From assembly GCF_017352115.1 (NCBI RefSeq), contig NZ_CP071448.1, positions 4,004,001 through 4,068,000 on the forward strand: a DNA stretch of 64,000 nucleotides. Direction: 5' to 3'. Positions 27,121 to 36,585 of the stretch are shown one piece after another (position 1 is the stretch's first letter; each line of letters begins with the position of its first letter). The position numbers were made by a program, and so were the translations under genes. This DNA comes from Flavobacterium endoglycinae (GTDB lineage: Bacteria > Bacteroidota > Bacteroidia > Flavobacteriales > Flavobacteriaceae). The notes beneath the pieces were generated by a model. It did no database searches, was not told the DNA's origin, and saw nothing but the letters and a program-made list of their open reading frames with translations.

Positions 27121-28950
27121 ATGTTTGATATTTCTGCATTAAAAGAAATGAAGCTTTCTGAGCTTCAAGAAATAGCTAAGCTAGCTAAAACTATAAAGAT
27201 TAATGGCGTTAAAAAAGATACCCTGATTACTCAGATTTTAGCGCATCAGGAGGCGACTACAGCACCACCGGCAGCTACTATTGCAGAAAAAGAAGTTACT
27301 GAAGTAAATGCTGAAAAACCAAAAAGAGCCAGAATTGCTCCAGTTAAAAAAACAGCTGCCAAAAACGCACCTGTTTTGGAATTCGACAAAGTAGAGGAAC
27401 CAATAAAAGAAACTGTAACTCCTGTCGTTGCTGCAGAACCAGCAAAAGAAGAGGAAGCAGTAGAAAAAACTACAGATAAAAAAGCACCGAAAGGTAAATT
27501 TAATAAACAGGCCTACGAGAAAAAGGTTGCACAGCAAAAAGAGAAAACAGCTGTTAAGGACTTGACTCCAAAAGAAGTAGAGCCAAAATTGGAAACTGAA
27601 GAAACCGTTTCAACAGTTACAGAAGCTGAAAAAACTGAAACTCCTGCACAACCGGTTAAAAAGGTTAATCCTAACCAGAATAAAAACCAAAATCCAAACC
27701 AGAATCAAAATCCGAATCAGAACCAAAATCAAAATGGCAACGGAAATGGTAATGGGAACAACGGAAATCAAAATCCTAACCAAAATCACAAGAATAAAAA
27801 GAACAACAATAATTTCAGAGATTCAGACTTTGAATTTGATGGAATTATTGAAAGTGAAGGAGTTCTCGAAATGATGCCTGACGGTTACGGATTTTTACGT
27901 TCTTCGGATTATAACTATTTAGCATCTCCAGATGATATTTATTTATCAACTTCACAAATCCGATTATTTGGTTTAAAAACCGGAGATACTGTAAAAGGAG
28001 TGGTTCGTCCGCCGAAAGAAGGCGAGAAGTTTTTCCCTCTTGTTCGTGTATTAAAAATTAACGGACATGATCCGCAGGTAGTTCGTGACAGAGTTTCTTT
28101 TGAACATTTGACACCTGTTTTTCCTTCTGAAAAATTCAAATTAGCCGAAAAAGGCAGTTCTATATCAACCCGTATTATCGATTTATTTTCTCCTATCGGA
28201 AAAGGACAGAGAGGTATGATCGTGGCACAGCCAAAAACGGGTAAAACCATGCTTTTAAAAGACATTGCAAATGCAATTGCGGCTAACCACCCTGAAGTGT
28301 ATTTAATTGTTCTGCTAATTGACGAACGTCCTGAAGAGGTTACCGATATGCAGCGTAGTGTGCGTGGTGAAGTTATCGCATCAACTTTTGACAGAGAACC
28401 GCAGGAACACGTTAAAATTGCTAATATCGTTCTTGAAAAATCAAAACGTTTGGTAGAATGCGGACATGATGTTGTAATTCTTTTAGATTCAATTACACGT
28501 CTTGCTAGAGCTTACAACACGGTTCAGCCAGCATCTGGAAAAGTATTAAGCGGGGGTGTGGATGCCAATGCATTGCAAAAACCAAAACGTTTCTTTGGAG
28601 CTGCTAGAAATGTAGAAAACGGTGGTTCGTTAAGTATTATCGCAACAGCATTAACTGAAACTGGTTCTAAAATGGACGAGGTTATCTTTGAAGAGTTCAA
28701 AGGAACTGGAAACATGGAACTTCAGTTAGATCGTAAAATTGCTAACAAACGTATTTTCCCAGCTATCGATCTTACTTCTTCAAGTACACGTCGTGATGAC
28801 TTATTACTTGACGAGAAAACATTACAAAGAATGTGGATCATGCGTAAATACCTTTCAGACATGAATCCAGTTGAATCAATGGATTTCGTAAATGACCGTT
28901 TCAAGAAAACCAAAAACAACGAGGAGTTTTTGATTTCGATGAATGACTAA
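27121..28950 (+). CDS. rho: Transcription termination factor Rho with Asn/Gln-rich insertion
   Basis: 609 residues against about 420 in E. coli. RNA-dependent hexameric helicase ending transcription. Residues 1-45 are the Rho_N/SAP-like helical domain. Residues about 46-180 are a charged, disordered Lys/Glu/Ala linker and about 183-234 a low-complexity run of N, Q, P and G (NQNPNQNQNPNQNQ). The cold-shock-like RNA-binding domain follows (about 240-320; GVLEMMPDGYGFLRSSDYN), then the ATPase with P-loop PKTGKT (371-376) and Walker B VVILLDSITRLARAYN. Enlarged disordered N-termini are known in Bacteroidetes Rho and are thought to influence RNA binding or condensates. The single gene ends at a bidirectional terminator. 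Confidence 0.97.
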   Translation: MFDISALKEMKLSELQEIAKLAKTIKINGVKKDTLITQILAHQEATTAPPAATIAEKEVTEVNAEKPKRARIAPVKKTAAKNAPVLEFDKVEEPIKETVTPVVAAEPAKEEEAVEKTTDKKAPKGKFNKQAYEKKVAQQKEKTAVKDLTPKEVEPKLETEETVSTVTEAEKTETPAQPVKKVNPNQNKNQNPNQNQNPNQNQNQNGNGNGNGNNGNQNPNQNHKNKKNNNNFRDSDFEFDGIIESEGVLEMMPDGYGFLRSSDYNYLASPDDIYLSTSQIRLFGLKTGDTVKGVVRPPKEGEKFFPLVRVLKINGHDPQVVRDRVSFEHLTPVFPSEKFKLAEKGSSISTRIIDLFSPIGKGQRGMIVAQPKTGKTMLLKDIANAIAANHPEVYLIVLLIDERPEEVTDMQRSVRGEVIASTFDREPQEHVKIANIVLEKSKRLVECGHDVVILLDSITRLARAYNTVQPASGKVLSGGVDANALQKPKRFFGAARNVENGGSLSIIATALTETGSKMDEVIFEEFKGTGNMELQLDRKIANKRIFPAIDLTSSSTRRDDLLLDEKTLQRMWIMRKYLSDMNPVESMDFVNDRFKKTKNNEEFLISMND

Positions 28951-28954
28951 AAGG

Positions 28955-29074
28955 GAGGTTCTGAGGGACTAAGGTTCAAAGGTTCTTCTTTACAGATATA
29001 AAATAAAAAAGGATGAGTAAAACTCATCCTTTTTTATTTTGAGAAACCTCAGAACCTTAGTCCCTCAGAACCTC
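28955..29074. repeat. 23-nt perfect inverted repeat enclosing the rho terminator
   Basis: Bases 28955-28977 (GAGGTTCTGAGGGACTAAGG plus TTC) are exactly reverse-complemented at 29052-29074. Between them sits the symmetrical terminator at 29005-29036. The motif belongs to the AAGGTTCTGAG family also seen near 21788. Confidence 0.75.
29005..29036. terminator. Bidirectional terminator between rho and the M28 gene
   Basis: GGATGAGT / ACTCATCC perfect stem, AAA loop, A-run before and T-run after, between convergent genes. Confidence 0.85.
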
Positions 29075-29089
29075 TGTGCCTAAAAAAAA

Positions 29090-30109
29090 CTATTTCTTAT
29101 CCACTACCGGTCTATTTTCTCTATTGGCTAAATCCCAAGCCAGTACAAACGCTAGTTTTGTTCTTTTGGTTAAAGCGTCGTATTCGATTTTTTGAGGTTC
29201 GTCGCCTTTTCCGTGGTAGTCTTCGTGAACTCCGTTGAAGAAGAAAATAGAAGGAATGCCATTTTTAGCGAAGTTGTAGTGGTCAGAACGCTCATAAAAA
29301 TGATTTGGATCTTTTGGATCATTAAATTTGAAATCTAAGTCCATTTTGATGTATTTGTCATTTTGTGCCACAACGGCATTATGAAGATCAGATGATAAAC
29401 GGTCGGCACCAATAACATAAACGTAATTATTAGTATTCGCATGTTCTACATCACGACGTCCGATCATGTCGATATTGATATCCGTAATGGTGTTTGCGAT
29501 TGGAAATAATGGATTTTCTGAGTAAAAACGAGATCCGTGTAAACCATGTTCTTCACCTGTAACATGCAGGAATAAAATAGAACGTTTTGGTCCGTGGCCT
29601 TGTTTTTTAGCCTTAGCAAAAGCTTTTGCCATTTCAATAACGGCTACAGTTCCAGAACCATCATCATCAGCTCCGTTGTAAACATCACCATTTTTAATAC
29701 CTACGTGATCGTAGTGCGCTGAAATCACCAAGACTTCATCTGGTTTTTCAGAACCTTCGATATACGCCCAGATGTTTTCAGAATCTGGTAAATTTTGGTT
29801 GCGTTTTGCATTTAAATAAGATGCTGGGATATGCTGGTAAAAATCTGAAGCACCTTTTGGAAATGAAATACCGCTTTTTTTGTATTGCTCGATCATATAA
29901 AGACCTGCTTTTTTCTGTCCAGCCGATCCGGTTTCACGACCTTCCATTTCATCAGAAGCAATAACATAAAGCATTTCTTTTAAATCTTTTTCAGAAATAT
30001 ATTTTACATATTTGGTTGGATCTGAATTGTCTTTTGAAGCTGCCGATTGTGAGTTTTTGCAGGAAAACGTTGTTGAGGCAATTAAAAATAAAATGAGTAA
30101 TTTTTTCAT
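29090..30109 (-). CDS. M28-family zinc aminopeptidase, lipoprotein
   Basis: 339 residues. Lipobox ending at C17 (ASTTFSC), so a membrane-anchored envelope protein. M28 zinc ligands in order: VISAHYDHVG, NGADDDGSGT, HVTGEEHGLHG (general base E and metal ligand E), INIDMIGRRD, and a late H near SDHYNF/HEDYHG. It cleaves N-terminal residues from peptides. It follows a DUF3667 gene by 8 bases. No PA insert, unlike the second M28 protein at 35075. Confidence 0.93.
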   Translation of the reverse strand: MKKLLILFLIASTTFSCKNSQSAASKDNSDPTKYVKYISEKDLKEMLYVIASDEMEGRETGSAGQKKAGLYMIEQYKKSGISFPKGASDFYQHIPASYLNAKRNQNLPDSENIWAYIEGSEKPDEVLVISAHYDHVGIKNGDVYNGADDDGSGTVAVIEMAKAFAKAKKQGHGPKRSILFLHVTGEEHGLHGSRFYSENPLFPIANTITDINIDMIGRRDVEHANTNNYVYVIGADRLSSDLHNAVVAQNDKYIKMDLDFKFNDPKDPNHFYERSDHYNFAKNGIPSIFFFNGVHEDYHGKGDEPQKIEYDALTKRTKLAFVLAWDLANRENRPVVDKK

Positions 30110-30117
30110 TCTTTATT

Positions 30118-31089
30118 TTAGTGTAAATTAATAAATGTATATAAAACGTAAAAGATCAGTAAAAATAGGATAAAAAGTGAGTTTATGATGAATAATGTTA
30201 CACTTTTAACAAACGATACCAATCTAGATTCGCCATAAAAGCGGTGATGAGCGGGATAGAAATAATAACACATCCAGATGGTTCCCGCAAAAGTGGTAAT
30301 TCCAGAAATAAATTTCAACGGATTCTCGGAACCAAATATGCCACATATTCGGTCTACTATAAACATAATCAGGAAGATGAGCAGCAGGAACGAAAAATAA
30401 TGCAGTGTGAAAATACCATGGTCAAAATAATACCATTTCTTTTTGTTGTGGAAAATCCATAGGGTAAATGCAAAAAACGGCATAATGATAAACAGGATTT
30501 TCGGGATATTGTGGAAAAAAGACTCTACAAATTTTTCAATAATCTGTTTTTTGGTATTATGTTCCGTAACATGAGATGCTTTTTCGTAAACCCAATATTC
30601 GAAATCAGAAAATTTTTCATTTTCTTTTCCGTATTTCTGGATCGAATCAATTTCTTTCATCGGCCTTAATTTGAAATACTTTTTATCGTCTTCTTTTTCA
30701 GCGTTTTCTTTAACCGGATTTACAATGTTTTCATTTAGTTTGTCTTCGTTGTCATCAATTTGTTTGTTTACTTTACTGGGGAAAAAAGAAATAAGCAAGA
30801 AGGTCACAAAACTGATAAAAATATACAAACGAACGGGTGCCAGATACGATAATCTCTTTCCTGAAAGATATTCCTTAGTAAGCGTTGAGGGTTTAAAAAG
30901 AAGATTTCTGATTGTTTTCCAAAACGCATTTTCGTAATGGGTTAAATCTTCAAAAAAATGAATAAATAAGTGGTGAAAGGTCTTTCGTGTATCACTATTT
31001 TCCTGTCCGCAGTTTGGGCAAAACTTTTGTTCGACAACATGTCTGCAGTTCAAACAAGTTTTGTCTTCTCTAATTTTGTTATGTGACAT
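30118..31089 (-). CDS. DUF3667 family membrane protein with N-terminal zinc ribbon
   Basis: 323 residues. Zinc ribbon at the start (CLNCRHVVEQKFCPNCGQ), then the DUF3667 core (FFEDLTHYENAFWKTIRNLL, KPSTLTKEYLSGKRLSYLAP) and about five membrane helices. A charged disordered segment lies at about 110-175. Function is unknown. Sandwiched between the dienelactone-hydrolase-like gene (39 bases) and the M28 gene (8 bases). Confidence 0.9.
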   Translation of the reverse strand: MSHNKIREDKTCLNCRHVVEQKFCPNCGQENSDTRKTFHHLFIHFFEDLTHYENAFWKTIRNLLFKPSTLTKEYLSGKRLSYLAPVRLYIFISFVTFLLISFFPSKVNKQIDDNEDKLNENIVNPVKENAEKEDDKKYFKLRPMKEIDSIQKYGKENEKFSDFEYWVYEKASHVTEHNTKKQIIEKFVESFFHNIPKILFIIMPFFAFTLWIFHNKKKWYYFDHGIFTLHYFSFLLLIFLIMFIVDRICGIFGSENPLKFISGITTFAGTIWMCYYFYPAHHRFYGESRLVSFVKSVTLFIINSLFILFLLIFYVLYTFINLH

Positions 31090-31128
31090 TGGTTTATTTG
31101 GGTTGTTTTGGTTTTGGTAGTTTTGATT

Positions 31129-31902
31129 TTACTTTTTAAGAACCTCGTTCAGAAAAAGCTTTAAATGTTCAAAAGATCTTTTGGCGGCAACTGGGTTGTA
31201 AGCAGCACCTTTTGAATTGTCATTTCCTGCCTCAGGGTTGGTAAAAGAGTGAACAGAATCTGCATAATAAATCATTTGCCAATCTGCTTTTGCATCACGC
31301 ATTTCCTGCTGGAAAGAAGCGATTTCTTCTTTAGAAACAAAAGGATCATCTGCTCCGTGGCAAATTAAAACTTTAGTAGTAATGGGTTCTGTTGGTCTAG
31401 AAGCATCTTTGCCTAAACCTCCATGAAATGACGCAACGCCTTTTACATTCAAATGTCCTCTGGCAGCTTCAAGAACTCCCGTTCCGCCGAAACAATATCC
31501 AGTAATGACAATATTGTCTGCGTTTGCTCCTGATTTGATCAGTTCTTTTAAAGCGGCATCAATTCGTTTTTGATAGGCTTCATAATTGGTTTTGTAAAAT
31601 CCGGCTTGTTTTCCTGCTTCACCTGTATTTTTAGGATAGTTGCCTTCTCCATAAATATCAGCGATAAAAACATGATAGCCTAATTTTGATAATTCTTCTG
31701 CAATTCCTTTCGAAGCGTTGTCGATTCCAAGCCATGCCGGAAGCATTAAAATTCCCGGATTGTTAGGGCTCTTTTTAGCCGATTTTATAAACAAACCATT
31801 AAGAGTTTGGTTTCCTTCAGAATATTTTACGGGTTTTAATTGTGCCATAATTGTAGTAGAAAACAATAAGGTTGCAAAAATAAGTGTAGCTGTATTTTTC
31901 AT
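31129..31902 (-). CDS. Dienelactone hydrolase family protein, secreted
   Basis: 257 residues with signal peptide (cleavage near A20). Alpha/beta hydrolase with the DLH catalytic triad: C137 in GYCFGGTG, D near 180 (CHGADDPFV) and H near 212 (YADSVHSFTNP). Likely an esterase or lactonase in the periplasm; the true substrate of such proteins is mostly unknown. Separated from the acylase operon upstream by a terminator. Confidence 0.9.
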   Translation of the reverse strand: MKNTATLIFATLLFSTTIMAQLKPVKYSEGNQTLNGLFIKSAKKSPNNPGILMLPAWLGIDNASKGIAEELSKLGYHVFIADIYGEGNYPKNTGEAGKQAGFYKTNYEAYQKRIDAALKELIKSGANADNIVITGYCFGGTGVLEAARGHLNVKGVASFHGGLGKDASRPTEPITTKVLICHGADDPFVSKEEIASFQQEMRDAKADWQMIYYADSVHSFTNPEAGNDNSKGAAYNPVAAKRSFEHLKLFLNEVLKK

Positions 31903-31942
31903 TTTTTACAATTTTTAACAAATATCAGAAATATTATGTTAC

Positions 31943-31977
31943 AAAAAAACCTCAAAAGCTATTTCTTGTGAGGTTAT
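31943..31977 (-). terminator. Terminator of the Lrp-M28-cyanophycinase-acylase operon
   Basis: AACCTCA / TGAGGTT stem with T-run on the minus strand, between the acylase stop and the DLH start. Confidence 0.65.
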
Positions 31978-32000
31978 TTAACAAATTTATTTGGGCGGAA

Positions 32001-34196
32001 TTATTCGCCTGGATGGTATGTTTTTTCAGCGTTTTTTTCTACATCTTCTTTGTAAAATAAAACCTCTTTAAATTGTCCTTTCTGGTACATTTCGGCTTGA
32101 TCGGTAAAATGTTTAGAATGAATATCACCGCTGTTTCCACCTGCTAGTAATGATTTTGCTTTTATTTTAGGGCCAAATTCTACCGCACATACAAAACTAT
32201 TTCCGTTGTAACCGTAACGTTTTTTAGAACTGTTTTGATAACTGCTTTTAAAAGAAGGAAGGCTTCCCCAAGATCCCGGACCAAAACCAATTGGCAAGCT
32301 TGGAAGATTGTCGTCGTATTTTAAATCAATGTCACCGCTGGAACGCTGAAAACGATTTACTTCGCCCCAACTGACTTTCCAAGTTCCCCATTTCGACTGG
32401 AGTTCCTTTAAAACGGTCTGTAATTGCGGAATCATTTGCGAAGCCGTTGCGTTTTTAGCAAAATTAGTTGTGTTTTCGACCTGATCTAGTTCTCCTTCGT
32501 CAATATAGGCTTTTTGGATAATTGGGTCTAATTTATATGCCCATTCTACTGCCAGAGTTGTAGCAACAGAGTTTTCTTTGGCATAATAATCCCAGTTTTT
32601 CAAAATAGAAATAGGTTCTTTTAAAGTTTCATATTCTGGAGATTCGGGTTTAATATTCTGTTCAAAGACTTTTACCAAACTCGGAATCAGAAGTTCGAAA
32701 ATAGATAATTTAGTATCATAACCATCGGCTATGACTTTATCTAAAGTGTAATGATCGCCTTTGCTGAAAATTCGAACGGCATTTACGCCTCTAAAGTTTT
32801 CGCCATCAGGCGCCATGTACGGAATATAATCTGCTTTTTTTGGGCTGTTTGAACCCGCCACAGAAAAAGGAGTAGAGTTGCAATTTTGTAACCAGCCGTT
32901 TGAAGGATTGTACACATGAACCGTTTCATCGACTTCATGTAAACCTTTCCATTGTGTGGTAGAAACCGTTCCGTCAATTACTTTTGACCAGTTTAGGCTT
33001 TTCTCGCGGATAGGAATAAAATTGCCATGCCAGTAAGCAATATTTCCTTTGTTATCAGCATACACCGTATTATTGGAAGTATTGGCTTTTAAATCCATTG
33101 CTTTTTTGTAATCATCAAAACTTTTTGATTTGGTTCGAACCCAGCTTTGAATTAAACTTGTCATCGAGCGGTTCATCGATTTTAAACTAATCCATTTTCC
33201 ATCTCTTTTGGCCATAATCGGACCATTATTTGTAAAATAGGTTTTGAATTTCTTCGGAATCAGTTTTCCGTTTTCGGTATACTGTATTGTGATTTCTTTT
33301 GTAATTACTGGGAAAAGTTTTTGATCGAATTCGTAAAATAATTTTCCTTTTTTCTCCACAATTTTTTCAGCATACATATCGGCAACATCAACATTTGAGG
33401 AAGTATGCATCCAGCCGCAATTTTCATTAAAACCTTGATAAATAAAAAACTGTCCCCAAGTTACTGCTCCGTAAGCATTTAATCCTTCTTCACTTGTTAC
33501 CTGAACTTCAGGTCTGAAATAAAAAGTTGTATGCGGATTGATGTATAAAATCGCATTTCCATCGGCTGTTTTTGATGGCGCAAAAGCAAATCCGTTAGAA
33601 CCTGTCTGAACATATTTTTCTCTTTCTACATACGCCACTTTATCATTATTTCCAGAATAAAAAGCTTTTAATTCTGCTGTAGAAAGATCGGCGGTGCTTA
33701 TAGCGCCAATACTTCCGTCTGTCCAAAGCAACGGAAACCACGGCTCAAAATGCGTTAAAAGAGTTGGTTTAACTTCTGGATGTTTGTACAAATAAAAGTT
33801 AATGGCATCTGCATAACTGTTTAATAGTTTTTTTAACCAAGCTGGAGCTTTCTTATAATCAGCTTTTGCTTCGTCGGTATCAATTAAAAGCTTAATTTCT
33901 AAATCATTATACAAAACGGACTGCCCTTTGATTTCTGCTAGACGACCCAGTTTTTCGATATAATTCATTTCGATTCTTTTGAAATCATCCTCACACTGTG
34001 CATATAAAAGCCCGAAAACAGCATCAGCATCAGTTTTTCCGTAAATATGTGGGATTCCCCAACTGTCTCGGATTATAGTTACTTGTTTGGAAAGCTTTTC
34101 CAGTCGGTCAATCTCTTTTGTATTGAGGGTTTGTGCCGAAATCTGAAAACTCAGAAAAACAAAAGCCAGCGGTAGTATTTTGGAGTAAAAATGCAT
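32001..34196 (-). CDS. Penicillin-amidase-type acylase (N-terminal nucleophile hydrolase)
   Basis: 731 residues with signal peptide. Organised as a self-cleaving precursor: alpha chain about 23-199, then G199-S200-N-G-F, where S200 becomes the N-terminal nucleophile of the beta chain. Beta-chain features include the conserved MNRSMTSLIQSWVRTKSKSF block and the C-terminal GPGSWGSLPSFKSSYQNS. Family members cleave amide bonds of penicillins, acyl-homoserine lactones or acylated amino compounds. Periplasmic. Last gene of an operon, 2 bases after the cyanophycinase gene. Quorum quenching is possible but unproven. Confidence 0.92.
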   Translation of the reverse strand: MHFYSKILPLAFVFLSFQISAQTLNTKEIDRLEKLSKQVTIIRDSWGIPHIYGKTDADAVFGLLYAQCEDDFKRIEMNYIEKLGRLAEIKGQSVLYNDLEIKLLIDTDEAKADYKKAPAWLKKLLNSYADAINFYLYKHPEVKPTLLTHFEPWFPLLWTDGSIGAISTADLSTAELKAFYSGNNDKVAYVEREKYVQTGSNGFAFAPSKTADGNAILYINPHTTFYFRPEVQVTSEEGLNAYGAVTWGQFFIYQGFNENCGWMHTSSNVDVADMYAEKIVEKKGKLFYEFDQKLFPVITKEITIQYTENGKLIPKKFKTYFTNNGPIMAKRDGKWISLKSMNRSMTSLIQSWVRTKSKSFDDYKKAMDLKANTSNNTVYADNKGNIAYWHGNFIPIREKSLNWSKVIDGTVSTTQWKGLHEVDETVHVYNPSNGWLQNCNSTPFSVAGSNSPKKADYIPYMAPDGENFRGVNAVRIFSKGDHYTLDKVIADGYDTKLSIFELLIPSLVKVFEQNIKPESPEYETLKEPISILKNWDYYAKENSVATTLAVEWAYKLDPIIQKAYIDEGELDQVENTTNFAKNATASQMIPQLQTVLKELQSKWGTWKVSWGEVNRFQRSSGDIDLKYDDNLPSLPIGFGPGSWGSLPSFKSSYQNSSKKRYGYNGNSFVCAVEFGPKIKAKSLLAGGNSGDIHSKHFTDQAEMYQKGQFKEVLFYKEDVEKNAEKTYHPGE

Positions 34197-34198
34197 AA

Positions 34199-35062
34199 TT
34201 ACTTGATGTTAAATTTTTGTCCGGGAGTATAAATGCTCATTTGCAGGTTTTCAATTGAAATCAAATTATTCTTTTTTGATTTTTGAATGCCTTTCGGATT
34301 TCGAACGACAATAACTTCGCTTTCTCCCGCAACTTCTACCTGATTATTTCTCACGATAATTGCCGTAGCTTCATCAATACCAATTCCAGTTAAAGAAGGA
34401 AATTCAACCAAAGCAGAAAGTAACCTGTTGTAACGGTTCCTTTTTAAAAAATGCTGATCGATAACTGCAGTCTTCAACAATCCCAAACCTTCTGAAGTTT
34501 CAAGATTGTCATATCGGATATTGTCAAAAGTTCCAGAATATTCTTTTTGTAGCTTCTGATTTCCAGTAATCATTTTTTCAGACATTACGGCTGCACCAGC
34601 GCTGGTTCCAGAAATGGTGCTTCCGTTTTCGTACGCTTTTACAATTGCTGTTTTGACAGGTGTATTGTGTACCACCGACATGAATCGTGTTTGATCGCCG
34701 CCGCTTATAAAAATCAATTTTGCTTTTTGAACAGAATCGGTTAGTTTTTTATTTTGAGCAGTTTCTTTATTGAAATTCAGCATTACAATTGGATTTTGCG
34801 TCAATTTTACCATTTGGGTTTTAAAGAAGATAAACGAACTGTCTGGTTCTTCGCTAGACATTGGCAAAATGACGATATAATCTTTTTTTCCTAATTCGGC
34901 TACAGCCAAAACCTGTTTCATTAATTCATCAGAACGATCGCCGCCGCCAATAATAAATAGTTTTCCTTTGGGATTTTGCGCCTGCAGTATTCCGCTTGAA
35001 ACGAACAATAAAATCAATATGATTTTTTCAAACGAAAACGTAAAATGAAACTGGTTTTTCAT
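34199..35062 (-). CDS. Cyanophycinase-like S51 serine peptidase, secreted
   Basis: 287 residues with signal peptide (cleavage near A28). Nucleophile S154 in the elbow STISGTSAGAAVMSE, with GGGDR near 39-43 and GGDQT near 121-125; H in AVIDQHFLKRNR completes the picture. Cyanophycinases split the storage polymer cyanophycin into beta-Asp-Arg dipeptides. Being secreted, it would act on polymer from outside. Arginine released could feed ornithine, and an ornithine aminotransferase gene lies divergently nearby. Confidence 0.9.
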   Translation of the reverse strand: MKNQFHFTFSFEKIILILLFVSSGILQAQNPKGKLFIIGGGDRSDELMKQVLAVAELGKKDYIVILPMSSEEPDSSFIFFKTQMVKLTQNPIVMLNFNKETAQNKKLTDSVQKAKLIFISGGDQTRFMSVVHNTPVKTAIVKAYENGSTISGTSAGAAVMSEKMITGNQKLQKEYSGTFDNIRYDNLETSEGLGLLKTAVIDQHFLKRNRYNRLLSALVEFPSLTGIGIDEATAIIVRNNQVEVAGESEVIVVRNPKGIQKSKKNNLISIENLQMSIYTPGQKFNIK

Positions 35063-35074
35063 GGTATTTTGGAT

Positions 35075-36565
35075 TTAGTTAAGCGGTTTTTCTAAAAACT
35101 TTAAAAGAGAATTATTGACAATAAAAAGCACATCGTGAATTTTGTCGAGATCTACTTTTGAAGCTTTATCGTTTGGGGTGTGATAATCGTCGTGAAAACC
35201 ACTGAAGAAAGTCATAATAGGAATTCCTTTTGCGGTAAAAGAAGCGTAATCACTCCCAGAATGACCGTTGGTTTCCCATAAATCCAACGAAAATGGATTT
35301 TTAAGTTGGGCGTTGCATTCAGTGGCTATTTTTCTCAAATTGTCATTTTCTTTCTCGGTGCCGATGCTTAAAATTCGATGTGTTTTATCTTCTGGTGCAC
35401 TTCTCGAAATCATGTCCATGTTGATTGCCAAAAGTATTTTTTGACGACTGAAATCAAAATTTCGAACAAAATATTCGCTTCCTAAAAGTCCCATTTCTTC
35501 AGCGGTCCAAGAAGCGAAAAGAATATTACAAGGCGGTTTGGTTTTAGATTCCGACCATTTTTTTGCTAAAGCCAGCATTCCAGAAGTTCCAGAAGCATTA
35601 TCATCGGCACCATTATAAATCGAATCTTTAATAATGCCCAAATGATCGTAATGCGCGCCCACAATTATAGTTTTAGTGGTGTCTTTTCCGGTAATCATTC
35701 CTAAAACATTTCGAACCGGAAACGTTTCCGTTTGTAATTCGATAGAAAAATTGATTGTACTATTTTTAAGCAGGGCAGAAGAAGTCTGTAATTTTTGGGC
35801 TTTCTTTTCAAACGTTGTTATATAGGTTTGAGGAAAAAGCTTCTCGGCAGCCGATTTGCTAATTTTAAAAACCGGAATTGTTGCTGTTTCTGAATTTTCT
35901 AAGGAATGAAAAACAGCATCTTCTGAATGTTTACTTGGTTTGAATGTTTCTTTAGAATCGATAATCATCAAAGCTGCTGCGCCATTTTTGATGGCAGTCT
36001 GCAATTTTATTTCTTCTAAATTATTTTCTTCTGGAAATAGTTTTTTAAATTTTTGAAAGGTTGTCGTCGTAGTATCTCTGTGACTTGGAAAACCTTTTAA
36101 AACAATTACAATTTTATTTTTAACATTCTGATTTTTATAATCGTCGTAACCTTCATTTGGGATGCTTAAACCATATCCTGCAAAGAGTATGGAAGTTTCG
36201 TTTTGTATTGATTTTGTAATTGGCGTAACGCGAAAATCAGTTTCAGAAAGTGAAATAGTTTCTTTTCCTTTTTTGATTTTAAAACTTGATTTTTGAACAG
36301 TATGTTCTTGTATTTTAAAATCTTGGTAATAATCGGTTTGGGAATTATACGGTTTCAGTTGATATAAACTCATCAAGGAAGCAATGTATTCTGATGCCAT
36401 AAAACCGCCTTTTTGTGTAGAACCGCGTCCTTCCATCCAATCGGAAGCTAAAAAGGAAAGTGTTCCCGAAAAATCACTTTTGGATGGATTATGAATTACA
36501 GTCTGCGAAAACAGTACTGAACTACAGCAAAAAAAAGCCGATAAAAACAGTATTCGCAAACGCAT
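35075..36565 (-). CDS. M28-family zinc peptidase with PA-domain insert, secreted
   Basis: 496 residues with signal peptide (cleavage near Q21). An early DWMEGRGSTQKGG segment and a PA-like domain (about 120-250) precede the M28 catalytic part: VGAHYDHLG, NGADDNASGT, WTAEEMGLLGSE, INMDMISRS and HSGSDYASF. Aminopeptidase or dipeptidase acting outside the inner membrane. Between the Lrp regulator (20 bases) and cyanophycinase (12 bases), so likely in one transcript. Confidence 0.92.
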   Translation of the reverse strand: MRLRILFLSAFFCCSSVLFSQTVIHNPSKSDFSGTLSFLASDWMEGRGSTQKGGFMASEYIASLMSLYQLKPYNSQTDYYQDFKIQEHTVQKSSFKIKKGKETISLSETDFRVTPITKSIQNETSILFAGYGLSIPNEGYDDYKNQNVKNKIVIVLKGFPSHRDTTTTTFQKFKKLFPEENNLEEIKLQTAIKNGAAALMIIDSKETFKPSKHSEDAVFHSLENSETATIPVFKISKSAAEKLFPQTYITTFEKKAQKLQTSSALLKNSTINFSIELQTETFPVRNVLGMITGKDTTKTIIVGAHYDHLGIIKDSIYNGADDNASGTSGMLALAKKWSESKTKPPCNILFASWTAEEMGLLGSEYFVRNFDFSRQKILLAINMDMISRSAPEDKTHRILSIGTEKENDNLRKIATECNAQLKNPFSLDLWETNGHSGSDYASFTAKGIPIMTFFSGFHDDYHTPNDKASKVDLDKIHDVLFIVNNSLLKFLEKPLN

Positions 36566-36585
36566 ATTTTTTTATTTATAAAGTT

